21,428 nucleotides of DNA from an uncultured Olsenella sp. GTDB lineage: Bacteria; Actinomycetota; Coriobacteriia; Coriobacteriales; Atopobiaceae. Made by a program: the position numbers and the translations under genes. Location: positions 1 through 21,428 of the forward strand of contig URLM01000034.1 in assembly GCA_900548775.1 (NCBI GenBank), given 5' to 3'. This document shows positions 5,893-12,524 of this stretch, in pieces; within the stretch, counting starts at the first letter, position 1, and each line of letters begins with the position of its first letter. The notes under the pieces are model-generated. The model saw nothing but the letters and a program-made list of their open reading frames with translations, made no database searches and was not told where the DNA came from.

Positions 5893-5952
5893 TTTTTCGC
5901 TGAATGAGACGAAGGGGCTGTCCCGTTGTCTCACGTAGTTTTTCGCTGAATG
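5890..5952. repeat. Hairpin framed by 17-bp direct repeats
   Basis: Identical TAGTTTTTCGCTGAATG lies at 5890-5906 and 5936-5952. Between them, 5905-5933 folds as TGAGACGAAGGG / CCCGTTGTCTCA with a 5-nt loop, one mismatch and one G-U pair. The first repeat includes the stop codon of the small membrane protein. A run of five T follows the hairpin inside the second repeat, so it may act as a terminator. The layout also resembles a tiny insertion. Confidence 0.7.
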
Positions 5953-6051
5953 CCCGCCGTCCGCGCCGCGCGTGGCGGAGTGCCCCCTCATTATTAGTAC
6001 GTTATCCAGCAAGCGCGCCGCGTCCGGCGGCTCGCGCACGAAGGGGGAATC

Positions 6052-7011
6052 GTGGATCTTCTCGAGCTACTCAAGGCAGCGGTCTATGGCGTGGTCGAGG
6101 GCATTACCGAATGGCTGCCCGTCTCGTCCACGGGGCACATGCTCCTTGTCCAGCAGTTCATGCCGCTCAGCGTCTCGAAGGACTTCTGGGACATGTTCCT
6201 CGTGGTGATCCAGCTCGGCGCCATCATCGCCGTCCTCGTCGCCTTCTTCCACGAGCTCAATCCCTTCTCGCGCACCAAGTCTGCCGGCGAGCGACGCTCG
6301 ACCTGGACGCTCTGGGCAAAGACCATCGTCGCCTGCGTCCCTGCGGCCGTGGTTGGCCTCCCCCTTGACGACTGGATCGAGGACCACCTGGGCAGCCCGT
6401 TCGTGATCGCTGCCGCCCTCATCGTCTATGGCATTGCCTTCATCGTGATCGAGACCCTCCGCGAGCGTCGCGCCAAGAGGCTCATGGCCTCCGCTACCGC
6501 GGGGCAGACCTCCGCGTCATACCGTCCGCGCCACTTTGCCGCCGCTGCACCCCAGCCCCAGCAGGAGCTCACGGTCTCGCAGGTGGCGGATGCCGACGCC
6601 CGCGTCCAGGACATCGACGACCTCGACTGGAGGACCGCCCTGGGCATCGGCCTCTTCCAGGTGCTCTCCATCGTCCCGGGCACCTCGCGCTCCGGCTCCA
6701 CCATCATCGGCGGCCTCATCCTGGGCTGCTCGCGCACCGTTGTCGCGCAGTTCACGTTCTACCTGGCAATCCCCGTCATGGTGGGCGCCTCGGGCCTGCG
6801 CCTCGTGAAGTTCTTCCTCAAGGGCAACGCGTTCTCCGGCTCTGAGGCGGCCATCCTGCTCACGGGCTGCGTCGTGGCGTTTCTCGTCTCGCTCGCGGCG
6901 ATCCGCTTCCTCATGGGCTTCGTGAAGAAGCACGACTTCAAGCCATTCGGCTGGTACCGAATCGTGCTCGGCGTTGCCGTCATCGCGTACTTCGCACTGG
7001 TTGCCGCGTAG
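6052..7011 (+). CDS. uppP: Undecaprenyl-diphosphatase (BacA/UppP)
   Basis: This 319-residue integral membrane enzyme removes a phosphate from undecaprenyl diphosphate so that the lipid carrier can be reused for peptidoglycan and other glycans; overexpression gives bacitracin resistance. Both signature motifs are present: VEGITEWLPVSSTGHML (about 15-31, with the catalytic Glu and His) and PGTSRSGSTIIGG (209-221, with the catalytic Arg). The GTG start at 6052 lies behind AGGGGGA (6042-6048). The protein is longer than the usual 270-290 residues. The extra length is a hydrophilic, Ala/Gln/Pro-rich loop at about 138-192, between membrane helices. The proline iminopeptidase gene follows 79 bp later on the same strand. 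Confidence 0.97.
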   Translation: MDLLELLKAAVYGVVEGITEWLPVSSTGHMLLVQQFMPLSVSKDFWDMFLVVIQLGAIIAVLVAFFHELNPFSRTKSAGERRSTWTLWAKTIVACVPAAVVGLPLDDWIEDHLGSPFVIAAALIVYGIAFIVIETLRERRAKRLMASATAGQTSASYRPRHFAAAAPQPQQELTVSQVADADARVQDIDDLDWRTALGIGLFQVLSIVPGTSRSGSTIIGGLILGCSRTVVAQFTFYLAIPVMVGASGLRLVKFFLKGNAFSGSEAAILLTGCVVAFLVSLAAIRFLMGFVKKHDFKPFGWYRIVLGVAVIAYFALVAA

Positions 7012-7035
7012 GAGCGTAGCGCAAGCTGTACCGGC

Positions 7036-7049
7036 GTCCCTGCAGGGAC
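7036..7049. repeat. Perfect 14-bp palindrome GTCCCTGCAGGGAC
   Basis: The palindrome lies in the 79-bp gap between uppP and the peptidase gene. It has no loop, so a DNA-binding site is more plausible than a terminator. Purpose unknown. Confidence 0.6.
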
Positions 7050-7090
7050 ACGCGTCGAGAAGGACAAGCTGCCGAGAGGAGCGCGACATC

Positions 7091-8011
7091 ATGCTCGAGG
7101 AGCGCGAGGGCTACATCCCGTTCGCTGGGTACCAGACGTACTACCGGGTGGCGGGGGAGTGCCAGCCGGGCAGGCTGCCCCTTCTCGTCCTGCACGGCGG
7201 GCCGGGGGCCGCCCACTACTACCTGCAGTCCCTTGACGGCATCGCCGAGAAGTACGGTCGTGCCGTCATCTACTACGACCAGATCTCCTGCGGCCGCTCC
7301 AAGACGCCGCCCCTGCCGGAGCGCTGGGGCTGCTCGCTCTTCCTCGACGAGCTGGCCTGCGTCCGCGAGCACCTCGCCACGCACTTTGGCTGGGACCGCC
7401 TGCACGTCCTGGGCCAGAGCTGGGGCGGCATGCTCGCCATGATGTACGCCATCGGCGAGCCCTGGCACGCGCACGGCCACGACGGCCTGGCGTCCATGGT
7501 GGTTGCCAGTTCTCCCGCAAGCATGGACCTGTGGCTCCACGAGGCCATACGCCTTCGCCACTACCTGCCGCGCGAGATGGACGAGGCCCTCGCGCAGGCG
7601 GACGTCGACGGTGACTACACCCGCCCCGAGGTCCGCGCGGCGACGGCCGAGTACTACCGCCGCTACGTCTCGAAGGTTCCCGAGGACGAGAGGCCCGCGC
7701 ATCTTCACAGCCCGGAACCCGACCCGGTGGGCGACGAGTGCTACCACTTCATGCAGGGCATGAGCGAGTTCGTGGTCACGGGCGCGCTCTCGCACTGGAG
7801 CGTGGTGGACCAGCTGCCCACGATTGACGTCCCCACGCTCGTGACCTCTGGCGCGGCGGACGAGTGCACGCCGCTTGTGGCCAAGCAGGTGGCAGACGGC
7901 ATCCCCGGCTCCCGCTGGGAGCTCTTTCCCGACGGCACCCACTGGGTCCACGGCGAGCAGCCCGAGCGCTACAACGCGGTGGTCGAGCGCTTCCTCGAGG
8001 AGCACGAGTAG
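7091..8011 (+). CDS. pip: Proline iminopeptidase / proline-specific peptidase (alpha/beta hydrolase, family S33)
   Basis: This 306-residue cytosolic alpha/beta hydrolase has the oxyanion-hole motif HGGPG (35-39) and the nucleophile elbow GQSWGG (108-113, Ser110). The acid is in SGAADECTP (Asp257) and the His in DGTHWVHGE (His284). HGGPG plus GQSWGG is the signature of enzymes that release N-terminal proline, or act as broader amino-acid amidases, in Gram-positive anaerobes and lactobacilli. The ATG at 7091 has GAGGAG about nine bases upstream; in-frame starts further upstream have no ribosome site and run back into uppP. The exact substrate cannot be told from sequence, so an amino-acid amidase or esterase is the main alternative. 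Confidence 0.87.
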   Translation: MLEEREGYIPFAGYQTYYRVAGECQPGRLPLLVLHGGPGAAHYYLQSLDGIAEKYGRAVIYYDQISCGRSKTPPLPERWGCSLFLDELACVREHLATHFGWDRLHVLGQSWGGMLAMMYAIGEPWHAHGHDGLASMVVASSPASMDLWLHEAIRLRHYLPREMDEALAQADVDGDYTRPEVRAATAEYYRRYVSKVPEDERPAHLHSPEPDPVGDECYHFMQGMSEFVVTGALSHWSVVDQLPTIDVPTLVTSGAADECTPLVAKQVADGIPGSRWELFPDGTHWVHGEQPERYNAVVERFLEEHE

Positions 8012-8043
8012 GGCGGGCGCCGCTTCGCCGCAGCTGCCCGCCC
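8011..8043. terminator. Possible bidirectional terminator hairpin after the peptidase gene
   Basis: GGGCGGGC (8011-8018) and GCCCGCCC (8036-8043) pair perfectly over 8 bp. The hairpin begins at the last base of the peptidase stop codon and lies between two convergent genes. It lacks a T-run, so termination efficiency is uncertain. Confidence 0.45.
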
Positions 8044-8102
8044 GCAGTTATGCACTATCCGCAAGGCCAGGCGCCGCCGTAGCAGCCGCGCCCGCAGTGC
8101 CG

Positions 8103-9203
8103 CTACGACGCCATCTTCGTGAGCGCGTAGAACTTGCCCGTCGAGGCGTTCGCGAGCGTGTCGGCATCCCAGGCCTTGGCGGTCACGCTGCTCGAGGTAG
8201 GGTCGTGGACGGTGTAGGAGCCGTCAGAGCCCTTCTCGACCACAAGGACCCAGTGCTCGTAGGGGGTGAGCGAGTCCGCCTTGACCTCCATGGCAAGCAC
8301 CGTTCCGGAGGTGAGCACGGCGGAGATGTTCTCGGCAGAGGTGTCGTAGGTGTGGTACACCACGCCGAGCGAGTTCGACTCGGTGGTGAAGAAGTCGCCG
8401 CTCAGGTACGAGTCGCCCGTGGCAAGCCCGTCCTTCTCGGCCAGCGCCGCAATGGTCGCAGGGGTGTTGTCCGTCGAGCCGGTGAGGCCAATCGTGGCCA
8501 TCGCCATCACGGTTGGGCCCGAGCCCGTCACCGCAAGCGCCCCGCCCGCGTAGTCGACCGCGCCCCAGCGGGAGTCCCAGTCGAAGAGCTGCGGATAGCT
8601 GCCAACAGACGCCTCCTCGTCGTATGCCTGCGCCGTCTTGTCCGAGGTCAGGTAGCCCGCGACGAGAGACACCGCGTCCGGCTCGTTGAGCGCCAGCTCG
8701 ACCAGGCGCTCGTCTGCGTACTGGTCCGCGTTGCTCGCGATCTGGGCTATCTGGTCGTCCTGGTCGAGGCGGGTGGTGAGTGCCGCGGAGAGCTCGTCGG
8801 AGATGCCGCTCGCCACGCGGGGCTTCTCGGCCTCGGTCTCCTCCTGCTTCTGGGCGGCGTTGTTCGCGACGCAGCTGGACACGGCAAAGATGAGAAGGAC
8901 CACGGCGAGAATTGCCAGCACAAGCGCGAGGACCATGCGTGCGTCAAAGCCGCCTATGCGCCGGCGGCCAGCGTTGCCAAAGTCGATGCTCCTGCTTCGC
9001 AGCTGGTATCCCGTCCGCCTGTTTCGGCCCTGAGGGCCAGAGCCGAGCGGCCTCTGCTGACGGGGCCTGGACCCGCCGCCCCTGCTGCGACCGCCATGCG
9101 AGCCACCTCGGTGGGAGCGGCCCCCGTCGCCTGCGGGACGACCGCCTCGAGGTGCCCCCGTGCCTCGCTGCGACCTCTGGGGCCTGCCGTCGGAGTACTC
9201 CAT
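8103..9203 (-). CDS. Membrane-anchored C39-like protein with the catalytic Cys replaced by Ser
   Basis: This is a 366-residue protein. Residues 1-88 are disordered and Gly/Arg-rich. A single membrane helix follows (about 90-108, LALVLAILAVVLLIFAVSS), then an acidic linker and an extracellular domain. From about 208 the domain resembles Peptidase_C39_2. It has FDWDSRWG, then VTGSGPTVMAM (225-235) where active members have a CGPT motif, then YEHWVLVV (His317) and TVHDPT (Asp333/334 region). His and Asp are kept but the Cys position is Ser228, so ordinary cysteine-peptidase activity is unlikely. It may be a binding or pseudo-enzyme domain. The ATG at 9201-9203 has AGGAGG four bases upstream (9208-9213), which favours it over a longer in-frame ORF. 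The gene stands alone, convergent with the peptidase gene and divergent from argR. The family call is from motifs only. Confidence 0.68.
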   Translation of the reverse strand: MEYSDGRPQRSQRGTGAPRGGRPAGDGGRSHRGGSHGGRSRGGGSRPRQQRPLGSGPQGRNRRTGYQLRSRSIDFGNAGRRRIGGFDARMVLALVLAILAVVLLIFAVSSCVANNAAQKQEETEAEKPRVASGISDELSAALTTRLDQDDQIAQIASNADQYADERLVELALNEPDAVSLVAGYLTSDKTAQAYDEEASVGSYPQLFDWDSRWGAVDYAGGALAVTGSGPTVMAMATIGLTGSTDNTPATIAALAEKDGLATGDSYLSGDFFTTESNSLGVVYHTYDTSAENISAVLTSGTVLAMEVKADSLTPYEHWVLVVEKGSDGSYTVHDPTSSSVTAKAWDADTLANASTGKFYALTKMAS

Positions 9204-9218
9204 TGTTCCTCCTTGCAT

Positions 9219-9234
9219 GGTGCGCGGGCGCACC
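9219..9234 (-). promoter_or_regulatory. Leader hairpin beside the ribosome site of the C39-like gene
   Basis: GGTGCGC / GCGCACC lies six bases upstream of AGGAGG in the transcript. A fold this close could affect ribosome access. Whether it regulates is unknown. Confidence 0.35.
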
Positions 9235-9310
9235 AAAGATTGATGCAGTCTTGCGAATGGCGCGTGACCGAACCCGCTTTCCGGGACGTCGCCTCGCATG
9301 CCTTCTATGC

Positions 9311-9316
9311 ACTATA
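9311..9316 (-). promoter_or_regulatory. Possible -10 element (TATAGT) for the C39-like gene
   Basis: Leftward TATAGT would give a leader of about 100 nt that includes the hairpin at 9219-9234. No -35 is seen. Confidence 0.3.
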
Positions 9317-9488
9317 AGACAGTGTTGCGTTTGCGTCGTACGCAAGTTCTCCCAGCGGCGCCAGCGCGTTACTCACGCCCATAAGCGGCAGCGCATTTGT
9401 TTCGAGTGGATAACCAACGCATCTACCCGCTGGTATGTTGCTTGCGTGACCGAATTAGCGCAGATGCTCTTGCATCATGTTTGATACG

Positions 9489-9494
9489 TATAAT
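9489..9494 (+). promoter_or_regulatory. Consensus -10 (TATAAT) for argR, overlapping an ATACGTAT palindrome
   Basis: TGATACGTATAAT contains a perfect -10 and the 8-bp palindrome ATACGTAT (9485-9492). The overlap would suit an operator, possibly for autoregulation. The site does not clearly match the known ARG-box consensus. No good -35 at 16-18 bp. Confidence 0.5.
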
Positions 9495-9523
9495 CCGAAG
9501 AAAGTATTCACCATTCTTGGTAG

Positions 9524-9543
9524 CCATGCCGATGCCGGCATGG
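9524..9543 (+). promoter_or_regulatory. Hairpin in the argR leader
   Basis: CCATGCC (9524-9530) and GGCATGG (9537-9543) form a perfect 7-bp stem with a 6-nt loop. It lies between the -10 and the GTG start, roughly 22 nt before the start codon. Confidence 0.45.
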
Positions 9544-9565
9544 GCCGCAGGTTGAGAGGCGTCAC

Positions 9566-10000
9566 GTGGCGAAGCAGAGAAACGACAGGCAGGAAGCCAT
9601 CAGGCAGATCATTCGCGACAAGTCCATCCGCACCCAGCGTGCGCTGGTCGAGGAGCTCCAGGCGATGGGCTTCTCGTGCACTCAGGCAACGGTGTCGAGA
9701 GACATCACCGAGATGGGCCTGCGCAAGCTTCCCGAGGGCATCTACGTGCTCTCCGAGGACCTGCACCTCCAGCGCATGCTCTCGGAGTTCGTGGTCGACG
9801 TGCTTAGGGCCGAGAACCTCGTGGTGATCAAGTGCCAGCCGGGTACCGCCTCCGGCGTTGCCGCCGCCATCGACGGCGCTGCGCTCTCCCACGCACTGGG
9901 CTCCGTTGCCGGCAACGACACCGTGCTCGTCGTCGCGGTCGACGGGCAGCACGCTGCCGACCTGCAGGCGCTCGTGAAGAAGCTCGGAAGCTCCAAGTAG
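9566..10000 (+). CDS. argR: Arginine repressor ArgR/AhrC
   Basis: This 144-residue transcription factor has the two ArgR domains. The N-terminal winged helix-turn-helix includes TQRALVEELQAMG and the recognition segment TQATVSRDITEMGL (about 39-52). The C-terminal hexamerisation and arginine-binding domain carries PGTASGVAAAID (about 92-103) and VAGNDTVLVV (114-123). ArgR binds arginine and represses biosynthesis or activates catabolism, such as the deiminase pathway. No arginine gene is nearby, so it acts in trans here. The GTG start has AGAGG about six bases upstream. A TATAAT lies at 9489-9494 and a leader hairpin at 9524-9543. It ends at a strong hairpin shared with the convergent penicillin-binding protein gene. 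Confidence 0.97.
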   Translation: MAKQRNDRQEAIRQIIRDKSIRTQRALVEELQAMGFSCTQATVSRDITEMGLRKLPEGIYVLSEDLHLQRMLSEFVVDVLRAENLVVIKCQPGTASGVAAAIDGAALSHALGSVAGNDTVLVVAVDGQHAADLQALVKKLGSSK

Positions 10001-10052
10001 CGGGGCGCTTGCCTAGCGGCTCGTGGTGGTCGCATGTTCCATCGTCACAGAG

Positions 10053-10083
10053 AAGGGGCCTCGGCACGTTGCCGAGGCCCCTT
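10053..10083. terminator. Strong bidirectional intrinsic terminator between argR and the PBP gene
   Basis: AAGGGGCCTCGGCA (10053-10066) and TGCCGAGGCCCCTT (10070-10083) pair perfectly over 14 bp with a 3-nt loop. On the plus strand the stem ends in a short CTTT. On the minus strand it ends in CTTCT. It serves two convergent genes. Confidence 0.88.
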
Positions 10084-10126
10084 TCGTGTGTATGTAGTCC
10101 GTGCTGGCTGCCGTGGCGCTCTGCCG

Positions 10127-12394
10127 CTACTGGCCGTTGTTCTCGCCACCAGCGTTCTCTCCGGTGTTGCCGCCGGCGCCACCGCCGTTGTTCTCGCCAG
10201 TCCCGCCGTTGGTCGTGCCGCCGGTGTTCCCGGTGTTACCGGTGTTGCCGCCGGTGCCACCGGTACCGCCATTCCCACCGGTGCCCCCGTTTCCGCCGGT
10301 GCCGGTACCCGTGTTGCTAGTGCCACCATTCGTCGACTCGTTTGTCTTCTCGGAGGGGGTGGCGTTGGTGTTGGTCTCGTCGGTCGTGGTCTTCGTGGTG
10401 GTGTCCGTCACGGTGTTGTACGTGGTCGAGTTCACCGAGGCAGAGGTGCCCACGAACGTCCAGGAGCTGTTGTCCTTGTAGGTGACCTTCTCGGTCGATG
10501 TGGGGAACTCCTCGCGCGCCACGCCCTCGAGCACGGAGTTCATGTAGCTGGTCCAGATGGGCTGGGCCGTGGTGGGCGTCGAGGCGAGGGCCCCCCTGTA
10601 GTACGCCGCCTGGTTGTTGTCACGGTTGCCGCACCAGACCGTGGTGGTGAGCTGCGGGGTGAAGCCGCAGAACCAGAGGTTGTCGGCCTTGTCGGAGGTA
10701 CCGGTCTTGCCGCCCACCGGCTGGTTCGCGGTGAAGTTGGCATGCACGTAGTTGGTGGTGTAGCCCGCCTTGACAACCCCCTCGAGGACCTTGCGCGCAT
10801 CCTGGGCAACGCCCTCGTCGATGACCTGCTTGGGATCGTCCTCGTGCTCGTAGACCGTGTTGCCGTTGCGGTCCTCGATCTTGGTGATGGCGATCGCATC
10901 GCGGTGGACGCCGTTGGTGGCAAAGACGCTGTACGCCTCGCACATCTCGAGCGGGGTGACGCCGGAGGAGCCAAGCACCAGCGAGGGGACGGACTGAAGG
11001 TCGGAGTCGATGCCCATGAGGTGGGCGGTCTCGATGAGCTTGTCAACGCCAACGGCCATCACGACCTGCGCGTATGCGGTGTTGGAGGAGAGCTCTGTCG
11101 CGCGCGCGAGCGATACGTAGCCGTACTGCGCGTTCTCGTAGTTGTGGGGCGTCCAGGTGGACGTGATCTGCATGGGCGAGTTGCAGTTGAGGATGATGGA
11201 GGGGTTCATGCCGTCGATCATCGCCGCCATGAGCATGAACGGCTTGAAGCTGGAGCCAGCCTGCCGCTGGCTGATGGCGAGGTTGATCGAGCTCTGGCCC
11301 TGGGTCTCGTCGTATCCGTAGTTGGTGCCGCCGACCATCGCCACGATGTGGCCGTTGGTGTTGTCGACGGACACGAGCGCGGCGGAGAGCTGGTCGTTGC
11401 CGGACTTGGAGATGAGGTCGTTCACTGCCTCGTCGGCGGCGTTCTGCTTGTCGGGCTCGAGGGTGGTGTAGACGCGCAGGCCGCCCTTGAGGATGGTGTC
11501 GTTGTCGAAGTCGTTGAGAAGGAGCGTCTTCACGTAGTCGGTGAAGTAGGGGTAGGAGCCAGACGTCTCGTCCTGGAGCGAGCCGGGGTTGAGGACGAGC
11601 TCCTCGGCGGTGGCCTCGTTGTACTCGTCCTGCGTGATGTCGCCCTGCTCGAGCATGTTGCCGAGGACCTTGTTGCGGCGCTCGACGCAGGCATCCGGAT
11701 TCACGAAGGGGTCGTAGTAGGAGGGGGAGTTGGGGATGCCCACGAGGGTCGCTGCCTCGGCGAGCGTGAGGTCGGTCGCGTGCTTGTTGAAGTAGGTGAT
11801 GCTTGCGGCCTCGATGCCGTATGCGCCCTCGCTGTAGTAGATGGTGTTGAGGTACATGTTGAGGATCTGGTCCTTGGAGTAGGTCTTCTCCATCTGGATG
11901 GCGATGTAGGCCTCGCGTACCTTGCGCTTGAGTGTCTGGTCGAACTGCTCGGACGAGAGGACGGTGTTTCGCACGAGCTGCTGCGTGATGGTGGAGGCGC
12001 CCTCGGAGCGGCCGCTGAGCTGGCTTGCTACGGCGCGCAGGATGCCCTGCGGGTCAACGCCGTTGTGCCGGTAGAAGCGCTCGTCCTCGACGTCGACCGT
12101 GCCCTTCTTCACGTAGTCGGAGATCTGGTCGAGTGTGACGGAACGGCGGTTCTGCAGGTAGTACTGGGCGATCTCGGTGCCGTCCGCGGCATAGACGATC
12201 GTTGGCTCGGCAACCAGGTAGGCGTCTGCAGACTCGTAGTCCGGCAGGTCCTGGAGCCACGAGTCGACGACCGTTCCCAGCGAGAGCGCGAGCGCCAACG
12301 CAAAGAGCGCGATGAAACCAAAGACGCCGGCGATGCCAAAGCCGACGGCGTGCGTGCTGGAATGCTTGCGAGCCCTGCGGGTCCTGATGCCCAT
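10127..12394 (-). CDS. Class A penicillin-binding protein (bifunctional transglycosylase/transpeptidase)
   Basis: A 755-residue cell-wall synthase. It has a basic cytoplasmic N-terminus, a membrane anchor (about 16-42), and a GT51 glycosyltransferase domain with VEDERFYRHNGVD (102-114, catalytic Glu103) and GASTITQQLVRN (132-143). The transpeptidase domain has SxxK in GSSFKP (Ser381, Lys384), SxN as SSN (436-438) and KTG in GGKTGTS (563-565). It polymerises and cross-links peptidoglycan from lipid II. The tail (about 650-755) is Thr/Asn-rich and then a Gly/Thr/Asn repeat such as GGNGGTGG, likely a flexible extracellular extension. AAGGAGG (12399-12405) lies four bases before ATG 12392-12394, so an ATG seven codons upstream is rejected because the ribosome site would fall inside it. 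A perfect TATAAT lies at 12426-12431. The transcript ends at the terminator shared with argR. Confidence 0.95.
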   Translation of the reverse strand: MGIRTRRARKHSSTHAVGFGIAGVFGFIALFALALALSLGTVVDSWLQDLPDYESADAYLVAEPTIVYAADGTEIAQYYLQNRRSVTLDQISDYVKKGTVDVEDERFYRHNGVDPQGILRAVASQLSGRSEGASTITQQLVRNTVLSSEQFDQTLKRKVREAYIAIQMEKTYSKDQILNMYLNTIYYSEGAYGIEAASITYFNKHATDLTLAEAATLVGIPNSPSYYDPFVNPDACVERRNKVLGNMLEQGDITQDEYNEATAEELVLNPGSLQDETSGSYPYFTDYVKTLLLNDFDNDTILKGGLRVYTTLEPDKQNAADEAVNDLISKSGNDQLSAALVSVDNTNGHIVAMVGGTNYGYDETQGQSSINLAISQRQAGSSFKPFMLMAAMIDGMNPSIILNCNSPMQITSTWTPHNYENAQYGYVSLARATELSSNTAYAQVVMAVGVDKLIETAHLMGIDSDLQSVPSLVLGSSGVTPLEMCEAYSVFATNGVHRDAIAITKIEDRNGNTVYEHEDDPKQVIDEGVAQDARKVLEGVVKAGYTTNYVHANFTANQPVGGKTGTSDKADNLWFCGFTPQLTTTVWCGNRDNNQAAYYRGALASTPTTAQPIWTSYMNSVLEGVAREEFPTSTEKVTYKDNSSWTFVGTSASVNSTTYNTVTDTTTKTTTDETNTNATPSEKTNESTNGGTSNTGTGTGGNGGTGGNGGTGGTGGNTGNTGNTGGTTNGGTGENNGGGAGGNTGENAGGENNGQ

Positions 12395-12425
12395 GGAACC
12401 TCCTTGTGTGGACACAATCCATCAC

Positions 12426-12431
12426 ATTATA
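12426..12431 (-). promoter_or_regulatory. Consensus -10 (TATAAT) for the PBP gene
   Basis: A perfect leftward TATAAT gives a leader of about 25 nt. No TTGACA-like -35 lies at 16-18 bp. A TGGA-CACAA-TCCA inverted repeat (12409-12421) sits in the leader, near the likely start site. Confidence 0.55.
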
Positions 12432-12524
12432 GAGAAAGGGTCTTATGGGCTTGTGTCCGTTCTGCGTGGACGCGAGGCGATGCGGCCTGCGCGCTTCCTG
12501 CAACGGGCGCGCGGCACCGCGGCG

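Larger units (their letters stand above)
9204..9565. other. Divergent intergenic region between the C39-like gene and argR
   Basis: About 360 bp without a gene. It holds a stem next to the C39-like ribosome site (GGTGCGC 9219-9225 with GCGCACC 9228-9234), a leftward TATAGT -10 candidate (9311-9316), a perfect inverted repeat TTGCGT-CGT-ACGCAA (9331-9345), the argR TATAAT (9489-9494) and an argR leader hairpin (9524-9543). The middle (about 9346-9460) shows nothing I recognise. Confidence 0.6.
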
